Assembly: GCA_028554645.1 (NCBI GenBank)
Contig: JAQOOI010000064.1
Location: 186,001 to 250,000, forward strand
Origin: Omphalotus guepiniiformis
Lineage: Eukaryota; Basidiomycota; Agaricomycetes; Agaricales; Omphalotaceae
Direction: 5' to 3'
DNA length: 64,000 nt
Part shown: positions 45,398 to 60,788 of the stretch, one piece after another
How positions within the stretch are numbered: the stretch's first letter is position 1
Layout of the letters: each line of letters starts with the position of its first letter
Position numbers and translations under genes: made by a program
Notes under the pieces: model-generated
Databases searched by the model: none
Seen by the model: only the letters and a program-made list of their open reading frames with translations
Told to the model about the DNA's origin: nothing

Positions 45398-48300
45398 ATG
45401 GCCCCGTCGTCGTCGTCGTCAGCGACGACCTCAGTCCAAGTCGGTGAGTGCAAACGACAAAAACTTAATTTGACGCCTGCTAACACGGCAAATTAGCGCT
45501 GCGTATTCGGCCACCTACGACGCAGGACAGTACTTCTATACCCGCTAGATTCCAACGGACTGTCATTCATGCTACTTCGTCGACTTCTGTCACTGTAGAG
45601 CCAACATCGGGCACGCCAGCTGCAGCAGGAGCATCTGCAGCAGCATCTTCTGCTACTGCTGGTCCAGGTGCTAAAAAACAAGTCTTCACGTTTGACCAAG
45701 TTCACGAGCCCAGTACTACCCAACATGCACTCTTTACTTCTACTGCGCAGCCGCTTATCTCGCGATTTCTCGAGGGTTTTAACTGCACTATCCTGGCCTA
45801 TGGTCAGACAAGTAGCGGAAAAACGTTCACGATGACCGGTATAGACCTGGATGCCAACCCCTCTGATCCTAACAACGGGATGGGTATCATTCCTCGCGCA
45901 GTTTCGACAATCTTTACTCAAGCTCGGCGTATTAAGGAAGAACGCGGAAACAACTGGAATTTCAGCATCAAAGGCTCTTTTATAGAAATATACAACGAGG
46001 ATCTCATCGACCTGTTGAGTATGGATGATGGTGGGAGACGCGAAGTTCAAATCAGAGAGGACAAGGATGGACATATAATTTGGGGCGGTCTTCGGGAGGT
46101 CAATGTCAAAAATCCTAGTGAAGTCATGACGTGAGTTCTCTGGCCATTTTCATACTACCCTCACAAATTTAGACTAATTTCATTCAGCCTCATCCGGAAA
46201 GGAACGTCAATACGACGGACGAATGAAACTGACATGAACGCGCAGTCTTCTAGGTCTCATGCGATATTTTCTTTGACTTTCACGCAGAAAAAGTACACTG
46301 GATCTGGAGCGCCACCTCGTTCATCTTCCCCATTACCACCAGGCGGTCGCTCACCCTCACGTCTCGCTCGTCCCGGATCAGTGTATTCGAATACTGGTCC
46401 AGCGACAGGGTCTGCGGGGCGTGTTGGGTCTCCAACATTCGGACGCCCTGCTACTCCGAGCTTCGCATCAGCCATGGGAAGAGGTGGCGGACTCAGACCA
46501 TCAAGTGCTTTAGGTCATACCGCAGAGAGATCTAGTGGCGCCGCAGATGATGATTCTGGGGAATGGGTGACAATCGTCTCTAAGTTTCATTTCGTCGATT
46601 TGGCCGGGTCCGAAAGAGTAAGAGCCGTTCTTTCCCACTTCACATTCTTCTTGCATTTACTGACAAGTACTGGTTTTGTGTTATTAGTTGAAGCGAACTG
46701 CCGCCGCGGGCGAGCGTATAAAAGAAGGGATATCTATCAATAGCGGTCTGCTTGCTCTAGGCAACGTTATTTCTGCACTTGGGGATCCTTCGCGCGCTAA
46801 ATCACACACTGCTACACACGTTCCTTACCGTGATTCTAAACTCACTCGTTTGCTACAAGATTCACTCGGTGGTAACGCCCACACACTCATGATTGCCTGC
46901 GTCAGTCCTGCAGAATGGAACGCCGCGGAGACTGTGAACACCCTTAAATACGCCAACCGTGCTCGGAATATCAAAAACAGAGCGGTAGTCAATGAGAAGG
47001 AAGATGGTTGGGACGATGTGGAGTGGCTACAGGGCACTGTAACCAGGCTTCGCAAGGAATTGAAAGTCATCAAGTCCGGTGGTAGTATCTCTTCTGTGGC
47101 TGGGATGCAACCTCAGGAGGTTGAAGGAGCAGGGAAGAAAGTCTTAGCCCAGATGACAGAGTTGCAGAACAATTACGAAGACCTGCGGGAGAAGTTCACA
47201 GAGCGCACCGAAGAGCTCACCAGACTACGCAGGGAGCTAGGAGAGAGGCATAGAGGAAGTAGTTCTGGTGCTGTGTCAGGTACCGGGAAGTACGAAGAGA
47301 TTGTGGGCCCGGTGATAGAAGAGTATGAGAAGACGATTTCTGCGATGGAAGCGGAGCTCAGCCTCAACAGGGCTGCGCTTCGACATACCAACGAGATGGT
47401 TGAAGAGAAGGAAGAAGAGTTGGCGGCTATCTCGGAGCGGCATGCTGCCACTGAACTATATGTCGAGGAGTTACGATCCAGAGTTGCCAAGCTAACAGAA
47501 CGGGAGGCTTCGACGGAGGTAAGATTTTTGGTTACTCACGGATCATTCGAAGGTGATCTAACTGTTATATAGGCTTACGTGCGTGACCTAGAGGAAAAGA
47601 TGAGGACTTACGACGAGACATCCATCTCATCTAGTGAATCAATGACGGACCTGAAGCGCGAGGTAGCTCGTTACAGGGACACAGAATCTTACTCCACCAA
47701 GTACATCGCCGATCTAGAAGCTCGTCTAGCGCGATCGGACGAGTCTATTATTTCTCTTCAGCAGACGGTTGAGAAGCTAGAACGAGATTGTGATAGACGT
47801 CGTGAGGAGGTGGACAGTCTTCAGTCTCGCCTGGAAGCCCTTCGACAGGACGGAGATAGTTGGCGCTCCGATCTTGAAGAGCGAGAGAGAAAGGTTAAGG
47901 AACTGGAGCTCAAAATGCAGGAATGGGAGGAGATACGAAAAGAAGCCGGAGATACGCGCACTAGACTTGGCAGCGTTGTCGATGAGGTGGTGTCGGCGAG
48001 GAGAAGTTTGGAGGTTGACCTTGCTAGTGCACCTTCCTCCCCGACCAAGGAAGACAACGACTCCGATACTCTAGGCACATCAGAGGCTCCAGTAATTAAT
48101 GGTAATAATGGGTCTCTCGACGTGGATACGACCGACTCCTCGCTTGAGAAGCAGTTTGTTGCTCTGCAGCAAACACACACTGCCACTCTCGCCGACCTCT
48201 CCTCCGTGACCTCCAAGTACCGTGATGCTCTGCGCGAGATCTCTGACCTTGCTGCTCAAATTCAAGAAGCAAAACTTGCCAATCCTAGTGTTGATGGTAT

Positions 48301-51300
48301 TGCAGATAGCACCGATTCTGAGAAAGTTGAACGACCTATTATCCGAAGGAGGATGACGAGCGGTCGTCTCAGAGAGGCTAGTGAACCTCAGCATAGTGCT
48401 GGCGGGCGACGCCTTTTTTTCAGGCAGGCGGCCTCAACAGAATCGCTCCACTCGAGGTGAATATAGCACTTATCTTATAACCTCGTAACTCGTTTTGTCT
48501 AACTGTTCCGCCATTCAGGTCGCTGTCGCAATCGCAATCGCTTTCACAGGAGCTCTCCTCGGTTCGCTCGCGCAAGCTTTCTTCTTCAAGTCATGGAACC
48601 GCTAGTTCACACTCTCCGTCGCACTCAACGTCCACTCTGAACTCCGCTTTAGGGGCAGCTCGCCCGAATCTTTCTATATCTTTACCTAACGGTTCTGCTG
48701 TGTCTCCTCAAGAACGTTCGGCACTGAGCCTTGAAAAGGAGATTATGAGGCTTCAGGAAGTGCTGAAAGAACGAGAGGCTGAGATCTCTGCGCTTGAGGT
48801 TTCGCTCAAGGAAAGCCGTGGTGAGAGTGCGGTCACCCCCTCCCAGGACGGAGACTTTATACCTCCAAAGGTCAACGGACATCATGCTCCTCCAGTTACC
48901 CTCTCACCGAAGACCATGAATCAGTTTGAACACATCCGGAAAAGCATGGAGCTCGCAAACGGTCATGCTTACCATGACCTCGATTCTGGTTCTGATAGGA
49001 ACGACTCATCCGTAACATCTGAGACAGATGAGTCACTCGACAGGTTGAACGAACTTATGCTGTAGGTTAATTAGCGACTATTTCGTTATCGTTATTGACT
49101 TATGACAATTTACAGGTCAATGGCGCAAAAGGAGTCACATCACAAAGAAGTCGTCGACGACTTGTCATCCCAGCTCTCCCAAACGAGAAGACAACTAGAT
49201 GAGCTTACTACGCTTTCAAGGGATCAGGCTATGCTGTATACTTGATTACACCGATTACGCTCTAAAACTCTGTTTAAGGCTATCAACATGTCGGCTGAAG
49301 TGGAAGCTTTGCGAGAGAAGCACAACAGTGATCTAGAGGAACTCGAGACCGTCCAGAAGCGAGAAGCTGAGCTCGTCGAATCCTTGGCCAAGTTTGAAGC
49401 AGACCATGTAGCTATCATGGAAGAATTGCGGACGTCACACTCCGAGGCTATGAAACAGAAGCAGGAGGAGATGGACAGTCTTCTTTCTCGTATGAAGGGC
49501 GAACACGAGAGCGCTGTATCTGCCCTCCGTGAAGAACTTGCCACGACATCTTCCGCACTGGAACGAGCTATGCAGGAGCACGGACAGGCATTCGGGAAGT
49601 TAAAATCAGAACACGAAGTGCAACTCCGAAATTCCTTACAAGAGGCGAATGATGCACTTGCTAGTGCTCGAAAGGAACATGAGAGTGCTATGGCCAAAGC
49701 GACGGAAGAGCATGCTGACGTCCTCAAACGGAAGGAATCCGAAGTGTCTTCTTCCCTACAACAAATCGAGGAAGAATATTACAATGCCTTGACTAAACTC
49801 CGAAGTGACCATGCCGCTGTGCTACAGAAACATAATGAAGATACTGCCACTGCGCTGGAGAAGTTGAAGGAAGAGCACGCTGCTGAGATGCAGATGGCTG
49901 AGAAAGCCAAGGACAGTGTCCTTTCTGAATCTCAGTCTTCCAGAGGCGTTGCGTTACAAGAGTTACAGGATGGGCACGCGGCTGCAATAGCGAGGAAGGA
50001 AGCTGCTCACGCTGAAGGACTAGAAAGTCTGAAGGCAGAGCACCTACGTGCCCTTGCTGACAAGGATGAAGGCCATGATCTGGAGCTCAACAAGCTGCGT
50101 GCTGCCATGACGAGGAAGGAGACAGCCTTAAACGAAGAATTGGAGAAACGACAGGCCGAGCACTCGAACATTCTCTCCTCTAGAGAAGCCGAATACTCTG
50201 CGCAGCTGGAACAACTCAAGGCCGAGCATTCGAGTAGTCTTTCCTCTAAGGAAAGCGAATATACTGCGCAACTGGAGAAGTATCGTTCCGACCATGAGGA
50301 GTTGCTCTCGAAGCTTAGAGAAGAATGGAGTGTAGAGAGGGAGCAGCTTAACTCAACTCTGACAGCTCTACAAGGTGATTCTTCTGGCGCTGTTGAGCGG
50401 GTGCGCGCAGAACTGGATGCCGCTGTCCAGTCGCAGAAGGAGCAGCATGCTGCGTTATTGGAGGAAATCTCGCAAGGGCAAGAGACCGAGCTTGCACAAC
50501 TCAAAGCTTCGCACGAGCAAGCGATGAAGGAGGCTGTTGCTGAGTCGGAGGAGAAGCTTACCGGGCTTATTCGATCTCACACCGAGGAATCCCTTCAGCT
50601 CAGGTCTCAGCACCAGCAGGAAATAACTGACCTCAACGCGAGCATAGTAGCACTGCAGGAGCAGCACAAAGCACAGTTAGAAGAGATACGGGCAATTGGT
50701 GATAGAACAGTGACGGAGGAGCGAGACCGACTATCCGCGGCCTTGAAGGAGTTGGAAGTACAGCACTCGCAAGAGTCTGAGACACTCCGAAAGGATAACG
50801 AGTTGCTTGTTCAGGAGTTGGAGACTTACAGGGTCGCAGCTGATGAGTTCGCATTGGTGCGAGAACAGTCGAGGCAGAGTCACGAGCAGGCTATCGTACA
50901 GAAGGACGGCACTATCAAGAGCTTCGAAGATCAGCTCTCTGGCTTTAAGAGCGAGCGCGATGAGCTCGCTTCAGAGGTGGCCAGACTTCGGGCTGAGCTC
51001 GACAGTACGCGCAATGAACAATCGAAGCTGATCCAAGAAGCTTCGAAGCGGGAATCACTCGTTGAGGATCTGGAACGCCACCGCTCGGTGCTTGCAGAGC
51101 TGCAAGAGAATCTACAACGGGTGAAGGACGAAAAAGATAATCTTCAGTCGGAGAAGAATCAATCAGACAGTCTCGTTCGCGAGCTACAGGCTCAGATTGC
51201 TCGCAGTGCTTCTCCCCCTAATGGACGACCAGCTACGGAACGAAACATGTCTTTCAGCCGGCCGGGCCTACCAAGTGCGAAACTACCTCCCCCTACTCCT

Positions 51301-51949
51301 CCCCCTTCGGTTCCCCCACCTCCTGCTCCACGCATGACACAACACGACGCTACATTCAGTGCCTCTTCTCAGACCTCGTCTGTGCTATCGACCTCTTCCC
51401 GAGACTCTCAGCAACCTGAGTCACCTGCTACATCTATTGGACACAGTTCAACGTTAACTGCTCCGATTATCGAGGCAAAATTGTCGGTTCAAATTGAACA
51501 ACAGGCTAAACAGCTGGAAGAGCAAGAAGCTATGATCAAGACTCTCAATAAGCAATTAACCCATTGCGAAAGCGATCTCCAGACTCATATGGACTTGGTG
51601 AGTACACTTGAGGCCTCATTGGGCGACTCTGAGAAGAACCGTGAGTGTTCTATTCATCGTGTAATTACTCCTGAAACTCATTTTTGTCACAGTCCGCAAG
51701 GCTCGGATGCACGCTACGGAGCTTGCGCGGGAAAGGGACCGACTAAATACAGACCTCGAAGCTCTTCGTAAGGAATTGACTGAGACGAAGCGCGAGGTTG
51801 TGAACGTTCGCCAGTCTATTGTAGAAGAAAAGCAGTCGTACGAGTTGCGCTTGGACGAGGAAAGAAAGGCGAAAGAACGAGCAAGGCAGCAGCTCGATTC
51901 ACGCATGGAAGAACTCTCCAAGCGAAAATCTAAATTCGCATGTCTATGA
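45398..51949 (+). CDS. Large kinesin, kinesin-4-like, with long coiled coil
   Basis: About 2,000 residues. The motor domain is N-terminal: [16 protein letters not shown]-loop [15 protein letters not shown], switch [14 protein letters not shown], switch [13 protein letters not shown], and [19 protein letters not shown] with [20 protein letters not shown]. The motor core has an insertion of about 100 Ser/Pro/Gly-rich residues between switch I and switch II. Three long coiled-coil blocks follow, separated by low-complexity linkers (one Ser-rich near 48500-48650, one Pro-rich [15 protein letters not shown] near 51290). Motor sequence and architecture point to kinesin-4, which acts on the spindle midzone or in transport; the subfamily is inference. 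One intron (49228..49278) has GC-AG ends. Start ATG 45398; the end [15 protein letters not shown] is at 51949. Confidence 0.9.
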
Positions 51950-52563
51950 GCATTGCTATCATTCTCAGCGTTACGTTCGTTACCTCCGTTACCCGATTAT
52001 ACCGACCTCCAGCCTATCGCTCTTTTCTTCGCCTCCTGTTTATCGGTTCTCTCGCCGCTCCTCGCCGCTCCCTATCATCGACTCGGGCTCTTAGTTACTC
52101 CGCTTCACGTTCCTTGCATAGTACTAGCTATTTCGTTCTTATATTGAGTGTTATACCCACTTTTAGTTGTCATTTATACATTTTTTCATACCTCTGCGAC
52201 CCTCACTCTCTTTGCGCCTTATCATCCCATGTCTCTTTTTCCGTATCAATTTCTGTAGGGTATTTATGTTATATGTTACAAGTCTCATTATCTCACAATG
52301 GAAGCCTGGTTTGAGCTACGTTGAATTAATGAATCTGAATGTGTACAACTTTGCATGAACGAGGCAGAGCACCGGTCCGTACAGAACGCATGCGAAACCG
52401 GTAAGTAAGTAACTACCTTAAACGAGTAAACGGGCGGAGCAAGGCTCAATTTAATACCCCACCCCCAATTTATTACATACATACCATTTCTCCAGCAAAC
52501 GTTATAGCTACAAATTTCCTTTCCATCCACCTCTTTCACTCCATCTCCCATCCTCTCTCAACT
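51950..52563. other. Intergenic between kinesin and dehydrogenase
   Basis: About 610 bases: the kinesin 3' side, T-rich, and the dehydrogenase promoter, with CT-rich tracts just before the ATG at 52564. No gene seen. Confidence 0.6.
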
Positions 52564-54226
<1,663 letters not shown>

Positions 54227-54484
54227 GTGGTATATCATTTAAAAAATGCTTTCTTGCACTTTTCTTGCACTTTTCTTGCTATCTAGAATATTGTAGAGCA
54301 CACAATCTGACTTGTGTATAACTTATTTTAACTTGAATTTTCGAGTATTCGTGAATAAATTTCAAGTTCCCCAGACTTCCTGCCTGAGTGTAGCAAACAA
54401 GGCTTCAAAGCTTCATTATTTGCTGTGGCGTCTGCGCGTCTTTCTTCTGCTTGTGCACCCAGCATAAACGAAATTTCAAAGCCA

Positions 54485-55668
54485 ATGGCAGCACTCTCTG
54501 TCTCGCCCACTGCACAAAAAGCATCAACATCGTTGTTGACATACGAATTTACCAAGCGAAAACGCTGGGCAGATTTGTTGATCACGGAACTCGCCGACAA
54601 TGCCATTTTTATTCTATCTTCCAACCTCAAGGTTCTCTACTGCAGTGCTGCTGTCAATGAGCTGTTAGGATGGAAAGAGTCTGAAATTATCGACCGTGAT
54701 TTTACTGAACTCGTTCATGGTATGAATTCCATTTTGCCTATGATGCGATTGTCGGGGATTCAATGCAATATTCAACAGCTGAAGATCAACGAATATTTCG
54801 GGCGTCCTTTGACGATAGTCTGAGGAGGAGAATTGAGCTGCTCGCATACATTCGACTTAAATGCAGTAGCCCAGCGGCGACGTACCCCCTTTCACTCACC
54901 AAAGACATACTGTTCGAAGTCAAGGGCTACCCTCGTTATGTCTCTGACGGCGTTCCGTCCTCTGGATGCCAGTTCTTCTTTGCTATGGCCAAGCCATATC
55001 TTAGTCGAAATGTCTCAATGTGCGTTCCCCCTCTGTCCGAATGCTTGCTTTGATCTTGACTTTCGAGATGTAAGGCTCAATACGATGATGGAACTTCAGC
55101 TAGAAAATGAGCATCTGCAGAGCAAGCTGAAAGACCTGAAGTCTCGCCAGCATTTGGGCCCCCAGACGTTCAACATGTCCTCAACAAGCTTATCACCGTC
55201 TCAACGTTCGCCTGATCCTCCGAATCATTACTACTCAAATTCGGATGTAGTCAATAACGCTGTACAGAACACAATAGACGTCGGAAGTTCCAACGCTGGT
55301 CTCATGGCCCCGCAGAAAGATGTAGGCGAAGAAGATTCGGAAGACGGGATCAAGAAGAAAAAGGTCAGGCTAATTCAGGCTAATTGACTCGTAGAGACGA
55401 ACCCAGTGTCTCAACTTTGAATTAATCGTAGATCAAAAAGCTACATTCTTCAGAGCAATACGTGTGTGTAACTTGTGGACGTACCGAATCCCCAGAATGG
55501 CGCAAGGTCTGTCTCTCCGCGCTTCTTTCCTGAGAGGCTCAATCCATTCGTTTGTAGGGACCTCAAGGTCCTAAAACCTTATGCAACGCTTGCGGTCTAC
55601 GATGGGCAAAACAGATGCGCAGGGCTGATGATCCTGCTGAAGCTGGAGCTGAGCCGGGCTTGATATGA
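54485..55668 (+). CDS. wc-2: White collar 2-type PAS/GATA photoreceptor partner
   Basis: About 340 residues in five exons. The PAS domain begins RWADLLITELADNAIFILSS, with VLYCSAAVNELLGWKESEI and DRDFTELVHAEDQRIFRASF. A short coiled-coil linker follows. After KKKIKKLHSSEQY comes a single GATA-type zinc finger, CVTCGRTESPEWRKGPQGPK followed by TLCNACGLRWAK, with four Cys ligands, split by an intron after WRK. The end is AEAGAEPGLI, stop at 55668. This is the compact layout of WC-2, which pairs with WC-1 to activate blue-light genes in fungi. No in-frame ATG is visible upstream of 54485 within about 150 bases, so I used that start. Confidence 0.92.
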
Positions 55669-56052
55669 TGTTGATATTTTGTCGTTACACGGCTCATACA
55701 CGCCTTTGCCGTTCTTTGCTTGTGTCGTTGGGGTGAACACTGCCATATATATATGACTTGCTTCTGGAGACTTTGTACACTACCTCGTTCCTTCAATATT
55801 CGCTGTCTCAACTGTGTTGCTCGTACTTACAGCGGTTGCTTCTCGGACGTATGTTACCACTGTAACCTGTGTACTTCTACTCATATTCTAGCTAATTTAG
55901 TTCTGCCTATATAAATGCATCGAGTGAGCTGTTGTCCCATATAAAGTAGATGGAAACTTGGTATGGCCGGGACGGTACTCATTGATCCTGCATTGATCAG
56001 CGGCGCGTCTCGTGAGTAAAATTTTGTATGAACCACTGTATTGTCTGGTCGC
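55669..56052. other. Intergenic between wc-2 and M16 peptidase
   Basis: About 380 bases, T-rich, with a short TATATATATG tract near 55745. No gene seen. Confidence 0.6.
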
Positions 56053-59000
56053 ATGCTATTATCTCTGACTGGTAGGCTCCTCGCCAACTCTTATACTCGC
56101 TTCTCTCGTCTTAAACCCCCAACTAAATCTATCATCTTATCTTCTGGAATGGCCACTGAGGCTAATTGGCGACGCGTCATTTCTGCGAACAGAGAAGTTC
56201 CACCGTTTTCTGTTTTTGCGCAGCCAATCCAAAAATCTCAGCAAGACGACAGAGAATACCGAAAGATAAAGCTGGATAATGGACTGGAAGCCACATTGAT
56301 ACACGACGGTAAAGCTGATAAAGCTGCTGCGAGTTTGGATGTTGCTGTAGGACACCTATCAGATCCGGATGAGTTCAACAACTTCTACAATAGCATCAGA
56401 GTTGTGACAGAAATGTAGGATGATATGCCAGGGCTGGCCCACTTCTGCGAACATTTGTTGTTCATGGTGAGCCTCTTCTTCCAGGTATTTCTGGGGCTAA
56501 CGGTACCGCACGATCATAGGGGACAGAACAGTTCCCTAAAGAAAATGAATATTCCGAAGTAAATTATTTCTGCCAAACTATTCAATACCCGCACTAATAT
56601 ATCCTATTCAGTTTCTTGCGAAAAACAACGGCAGTTCTAACGCGTACACTTCAACGTCCAACACGAACTACTATTTTAGCGTGGCCACATCCCAGTTATC
56701 GCCAGCCCTTGAGCGCTTCGCAGCATTCTTCCACTGTCCATTATTCGCACCGTCCTGTACATCTCGTGAACTCAACGCTGTCGATTCAGAGCACAAGAAG
56801 AACCACCAGAGTGATCTGTGGCGCATCTTCCAAGTGAGCAAGCATCTTAGCAAACCGGGACATGTTTGGAACAAATTCGGTAGTGGCAACAGGCAGTCTT
56901 TGAGTCAGGCCGCTAAAGATCTCAAGGCGAAAGGAAAGCTGCCTCTGGAAACCGGAATTGGAAATGGGACTACTACGAACAATCTAAATGTGGCGCCGTC
57001 TCCAATTCCGTCGAGGATATCGTCTCCAGCACCATCTGTGTCTTCAACCAACAGCGAATCGGAGGCGGATGGTGGGGCTATAGGGAGAGAAACTCGGAGA
57101 AGATTGGTTGAATGGTGGTCCAAAGAGTATTGTGCAAGCAGGATGCATCTTGCTGTCATCGGAAAAGGTAGACGGTTTTCATCAGTCGCGACCGTACATT
57201 GCATTAACCATCCTCACAGAATCTTTGGACGAGCTTGCTGAACTAGCATCGAAACTCTTTTCTCCCATTCCTAACCGTCAAGTTGAACCTCTGCCCATGA
57301 TATATGATCACCCTCTCGGTCCGAATGAGAAAGGTGTAAGTAATATTTCGATCATCCCTAATCACGCCTCACACGTATCTCTTGCCTTTGATTGACAGAC
57401 CCTTGTTTCTGTGCAAACCATTATGACCTTCCATTTGCTGGAGATCTCAATCCCTCTCGAATACCAGGGTCCCAACTGGCGTCATAAACCTGCCAATTTC
57501 CTTGGTCACCTAATCGGTCATGAAGGTCCGGGTTCGTTATACTCCTACTTGAAAAATAAAGGTTGGGTCACAGGATTGAGCAGTGGGCCTCAGAGCCTCG
57601 GTAGAGGGTTTGACATGTTCCGGGTGACGATTTATCTTACCATAGATGGATTCAGTACGTCTTCATTAATACTCCATATCTCGTGTTGCTGAGCCTATCT
57701 TTCAAAAATTACCGTTCCGTCATTTTGACTTCGTTCAAGTACTTCTCTTTACTGAGATCCAGTACATTTGAGCCCTATCATCAAAAGGAAACTGCCGATC
57801 TCTCCGAGATACGGTTCAGGTTCGTTGAAAAGAGGAGGCCGGATGATTATGCGACTAAAATCGCGGAGACGATGACCCGCCCATATCCACCGGAATTGTT
57901 GCTAGTCGCACCATCAGTAACGTGGATGTGGGGTGACAATTACAAGGGTGCGGTTTCTGCTGGAGAGGAAAAAGTGCGAGAGTATCTCGAAGGATTCAAG
58001 ATTGATAATGCGAGGATTGGTCTCATGGCGAAGGCAGATGAATTCGAGACGATTGAGCCGGTCGATGCCAAAGCGACGTGGGAGAAGGAGCCTTGGTATG
58101 GTACACCGTATCGCGTCGAGCGGTTTGGAGCCGATTTTGTGAAGCAGGTGAGCATAAAGGATCCATCGTACCGATTTTGAGGCTCATTGCGATTTGTTAG
58201 GCATCAGCTCCGAATGATCTTTCTGAGCTTTTCCTTCCTGGACCCAACGAGTTTATCCCCACAAATCTAGACGTCGACAAACGCGAAGTTTCAGAGGTCG
58301 GTCTCCTGTCAGCATTGGCCGAGCTAAATTAATCCCTTTCTCGTCTTTCAGCCGGTCAGGCGACCGCATTTAATCAGGGAGACGCCACTTTCTACCCTTT
58401 GGCACAAGAAGGATGATCGATTCTGGGTTCCAAAAGCTCATGTTGTCATTGATTTCCGAAGTCCATATCCTCCTACTAGGTTACTGTGAGATGTTACTGA
58501 CAACGTTCATATAGTCCATTCGGAAATTCCTCGCCTCGAGCAGCCGTCCTAAGCAGGTAAGTTGATATTCATACGTTGGTAAAAATAGCATTAATTCTCT
58601 ATACAGGCTCTATACAGATCTTGTCACAGATTCGCTTACAGAATTCTCGTACAATGCAGACCTGGCTGGTCTTTCTTACAGTTGTGTCTCCCACACGCAA
58701 GGGATGTATATAACACTGCAAGGGTACAACGACAAGATGTCTGTGCTTGTCAAGCATGTTCTGGATAAGGTCAAGAACCTTGAGATTAATCCGGAAAGAT
58801 TGCCCGTCATGATTGAACAGGTGGGCAATATACTTCTTTCCAGGGAGATAAATTTTGAGATCGCGTCAGAACAAAAAAAATTGGGAAAATTTCTTCCTCG
58901 GACAATCGTATCAACTCTCCGACTACTATGGAAGATACCTGATGACAGCACAACAGTGGACTCTGGATGAGTACCTGAAGGAGCTTCCTAGTGAGTTGTT

Positions 59001-60346
59001 ATTGAACAAGGTGTGCAGTAGAAGAGACTTACACTTTTGCGTAGCTGTCACTGCTCAGGACGTCAAAGAGCACAACAAGAAGCTGCTCTCCGAAGTGAAC
59101 ATGCGTATCTTAATCACTGGAAATATTTACAAAGATGTATGCAATTGGTTGCACTCATTTTTTCTCTCACTGACAGCCATGTAGGAAGCGATCAAGATTG
59201 CAGAGATGGCTGAAACTGGACTTAGTCCTTCCAAATTATCGCCTTCTGAACTCAATGACAAGGCTCTAGTACTCCCTGAAGGTCTCTCACTCCTGTCTGA
59301 TACTTTCATTAACTTTCCTACTGATACTTTCACCGAAATTTTTCAGGTTGCAATTTCATCAAGACCGGTATCATCCCTAACCCGAACCAAGCTAACTCTG
59401 CCTTGACTTATTACACCCATCTCGGCTCGATCTCCGACCGTCGACACCGTGTAACCTCTGCCCTTCTAAACCAAATCCTTTCCGAACCTGCGTTTAATAT
59501 TCTACGAACGAAGGAGCAGCTTGGATATATTGTGTCGTGCGGGTACTGGTCCCTACCCGGCGCAAGCGAGCGAGGCATCCGGATTGTCGTTCAAAGCGAA
59601 AAAACGCCTGGGTATTTGGAGTCCAGGGTGGAAGCTTTCTTGGAGGGGATGAAGACATTTATTGAAGATATGACGCCGGAAGTATTCGAAGAGCAAAAGA
59701 ATGGTTTAGAGAAGAAATGGAGAGAGGAACATAAGAACCTGTCTGAAGAAGCCTCTGTTTACATGGGCCAAATCAACAGCGGTCATCTAGATTTCTATAG
59801 AAGTAAGAAAACAGTTTCGATTCAAGAGAGACAACAAACTAATTGAGGTTGTCTATTCTAGACACCATGGATGCGGATATCTTGAAAGATATCACACAAA
59901 GCGACGTTCTTACACTTTTCATGAGTCGGGTTCATCCATCATCGAAAACGAGGTCGAAGCTGTCTGTGCAGATGCGTTCGCAGAAGCCTCAACAAAAGCG
60001 AGTAAGCACGGCTGCAGCCGAGGCTTTCCAGGTCCTGCTACGGAGTAACCAAGTAGAGCTCATCAATGGGACCTCCAAGGAGGCACTCACTGATGAGACG
60101 CCGACTCTTAACGATTTCCGCAAACACTGGGAGGGTGTTTTGTCCGGAAAAGAGAAAGCAGGAGAGCTATTGAACGCCATTTCTCAACTAGTGGAGAAAT
60201 ACCCAGTTGAAGGGGAGGGAGAGGATCCTGTGCGACAGGATGCCACATATATTGGTGATATGAAGGAATTTAGGGCGAAGTTACCACAGTCTCTTGACCT
60301 GGGCCCGATGGTCCAGTGGGGTGATCTTCCTGTGTCGAAATTTTGA
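56053..60346 (+). CDS. M16 metallopeptidase, insulysin/Ste23 type
   Basis: About 1,100 residues, the usual length for the family. The zinc motif is HFCEHLLF (HxxEH) in DDMPGLAHFCEHLLFMGTEQ, reached through a 46-nt intron (56370..56415). It is followed by YSEFLAKNNGSSNAYTSTSN and LERFAAFFHCPLFAPSCTS, with the downstream Glu in ELNAVDSEHKKN. The C-terminal half has RKEQLGYIVSCGYWS-like LRTKEQLGYIVSCGYW. An unusual Ser/Pro/Asn-rich stretch lies around residues 240-290. Family members degrade peptides, and Ste23 helps mature a-factor-type pheromones. The first ATG (56053) gives a possible mitochondrial presequence; a second in-frame ATG (56149, MATEANWRRV) would give a cytosolic form. The intron after DGF near 57655 lacks a normal acceptor in the expected frame. 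Confidence 0.9.
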
Positions 60347-60788
60347 GCTTTCCATAATCTATGTATTATATTAGTCGTCGCATTTTGTAGAATTTACACC
60401 TGCTCTATTGTAGCTGCAATTAGAGTAATGCCAGCCATCCTACATGCTGCTATAGGCCCCTGGCGCTCAGATGGCCGATAGATCATGAAAACGCCCGGCA
60501 TCATCGCACTATCATATTGTGGCCGACGTGGCGCAAGGACCTTATCGAAGCCATCGTCGACGACCTTTGGACTTATGCTGGGGAAAATGAGGCTACATTT
60601 GAGAATAATTATTGAATTCGGAAAGCGACAACATAAAAAACGGACACGAATGGGGTTGATGCGGTACAAATTTACAGTATGAAAAGTCCACCCAAGCAAT
60701 GCAAGTTGAATAACCCAAGCCGCGAGTTCGAAAGCTGAGTGCAAAGCAATGGTCGCAAAGAAGGAAGTAGGGTGAGCAAGAGGGCCAT
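60347..60788. other. Intergenic between convergent M16 and CKS1 genes
   Basis: About 440 bases holding the 3' ends of both genes. Open frames here have no motifs. Confidence 0.6.
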
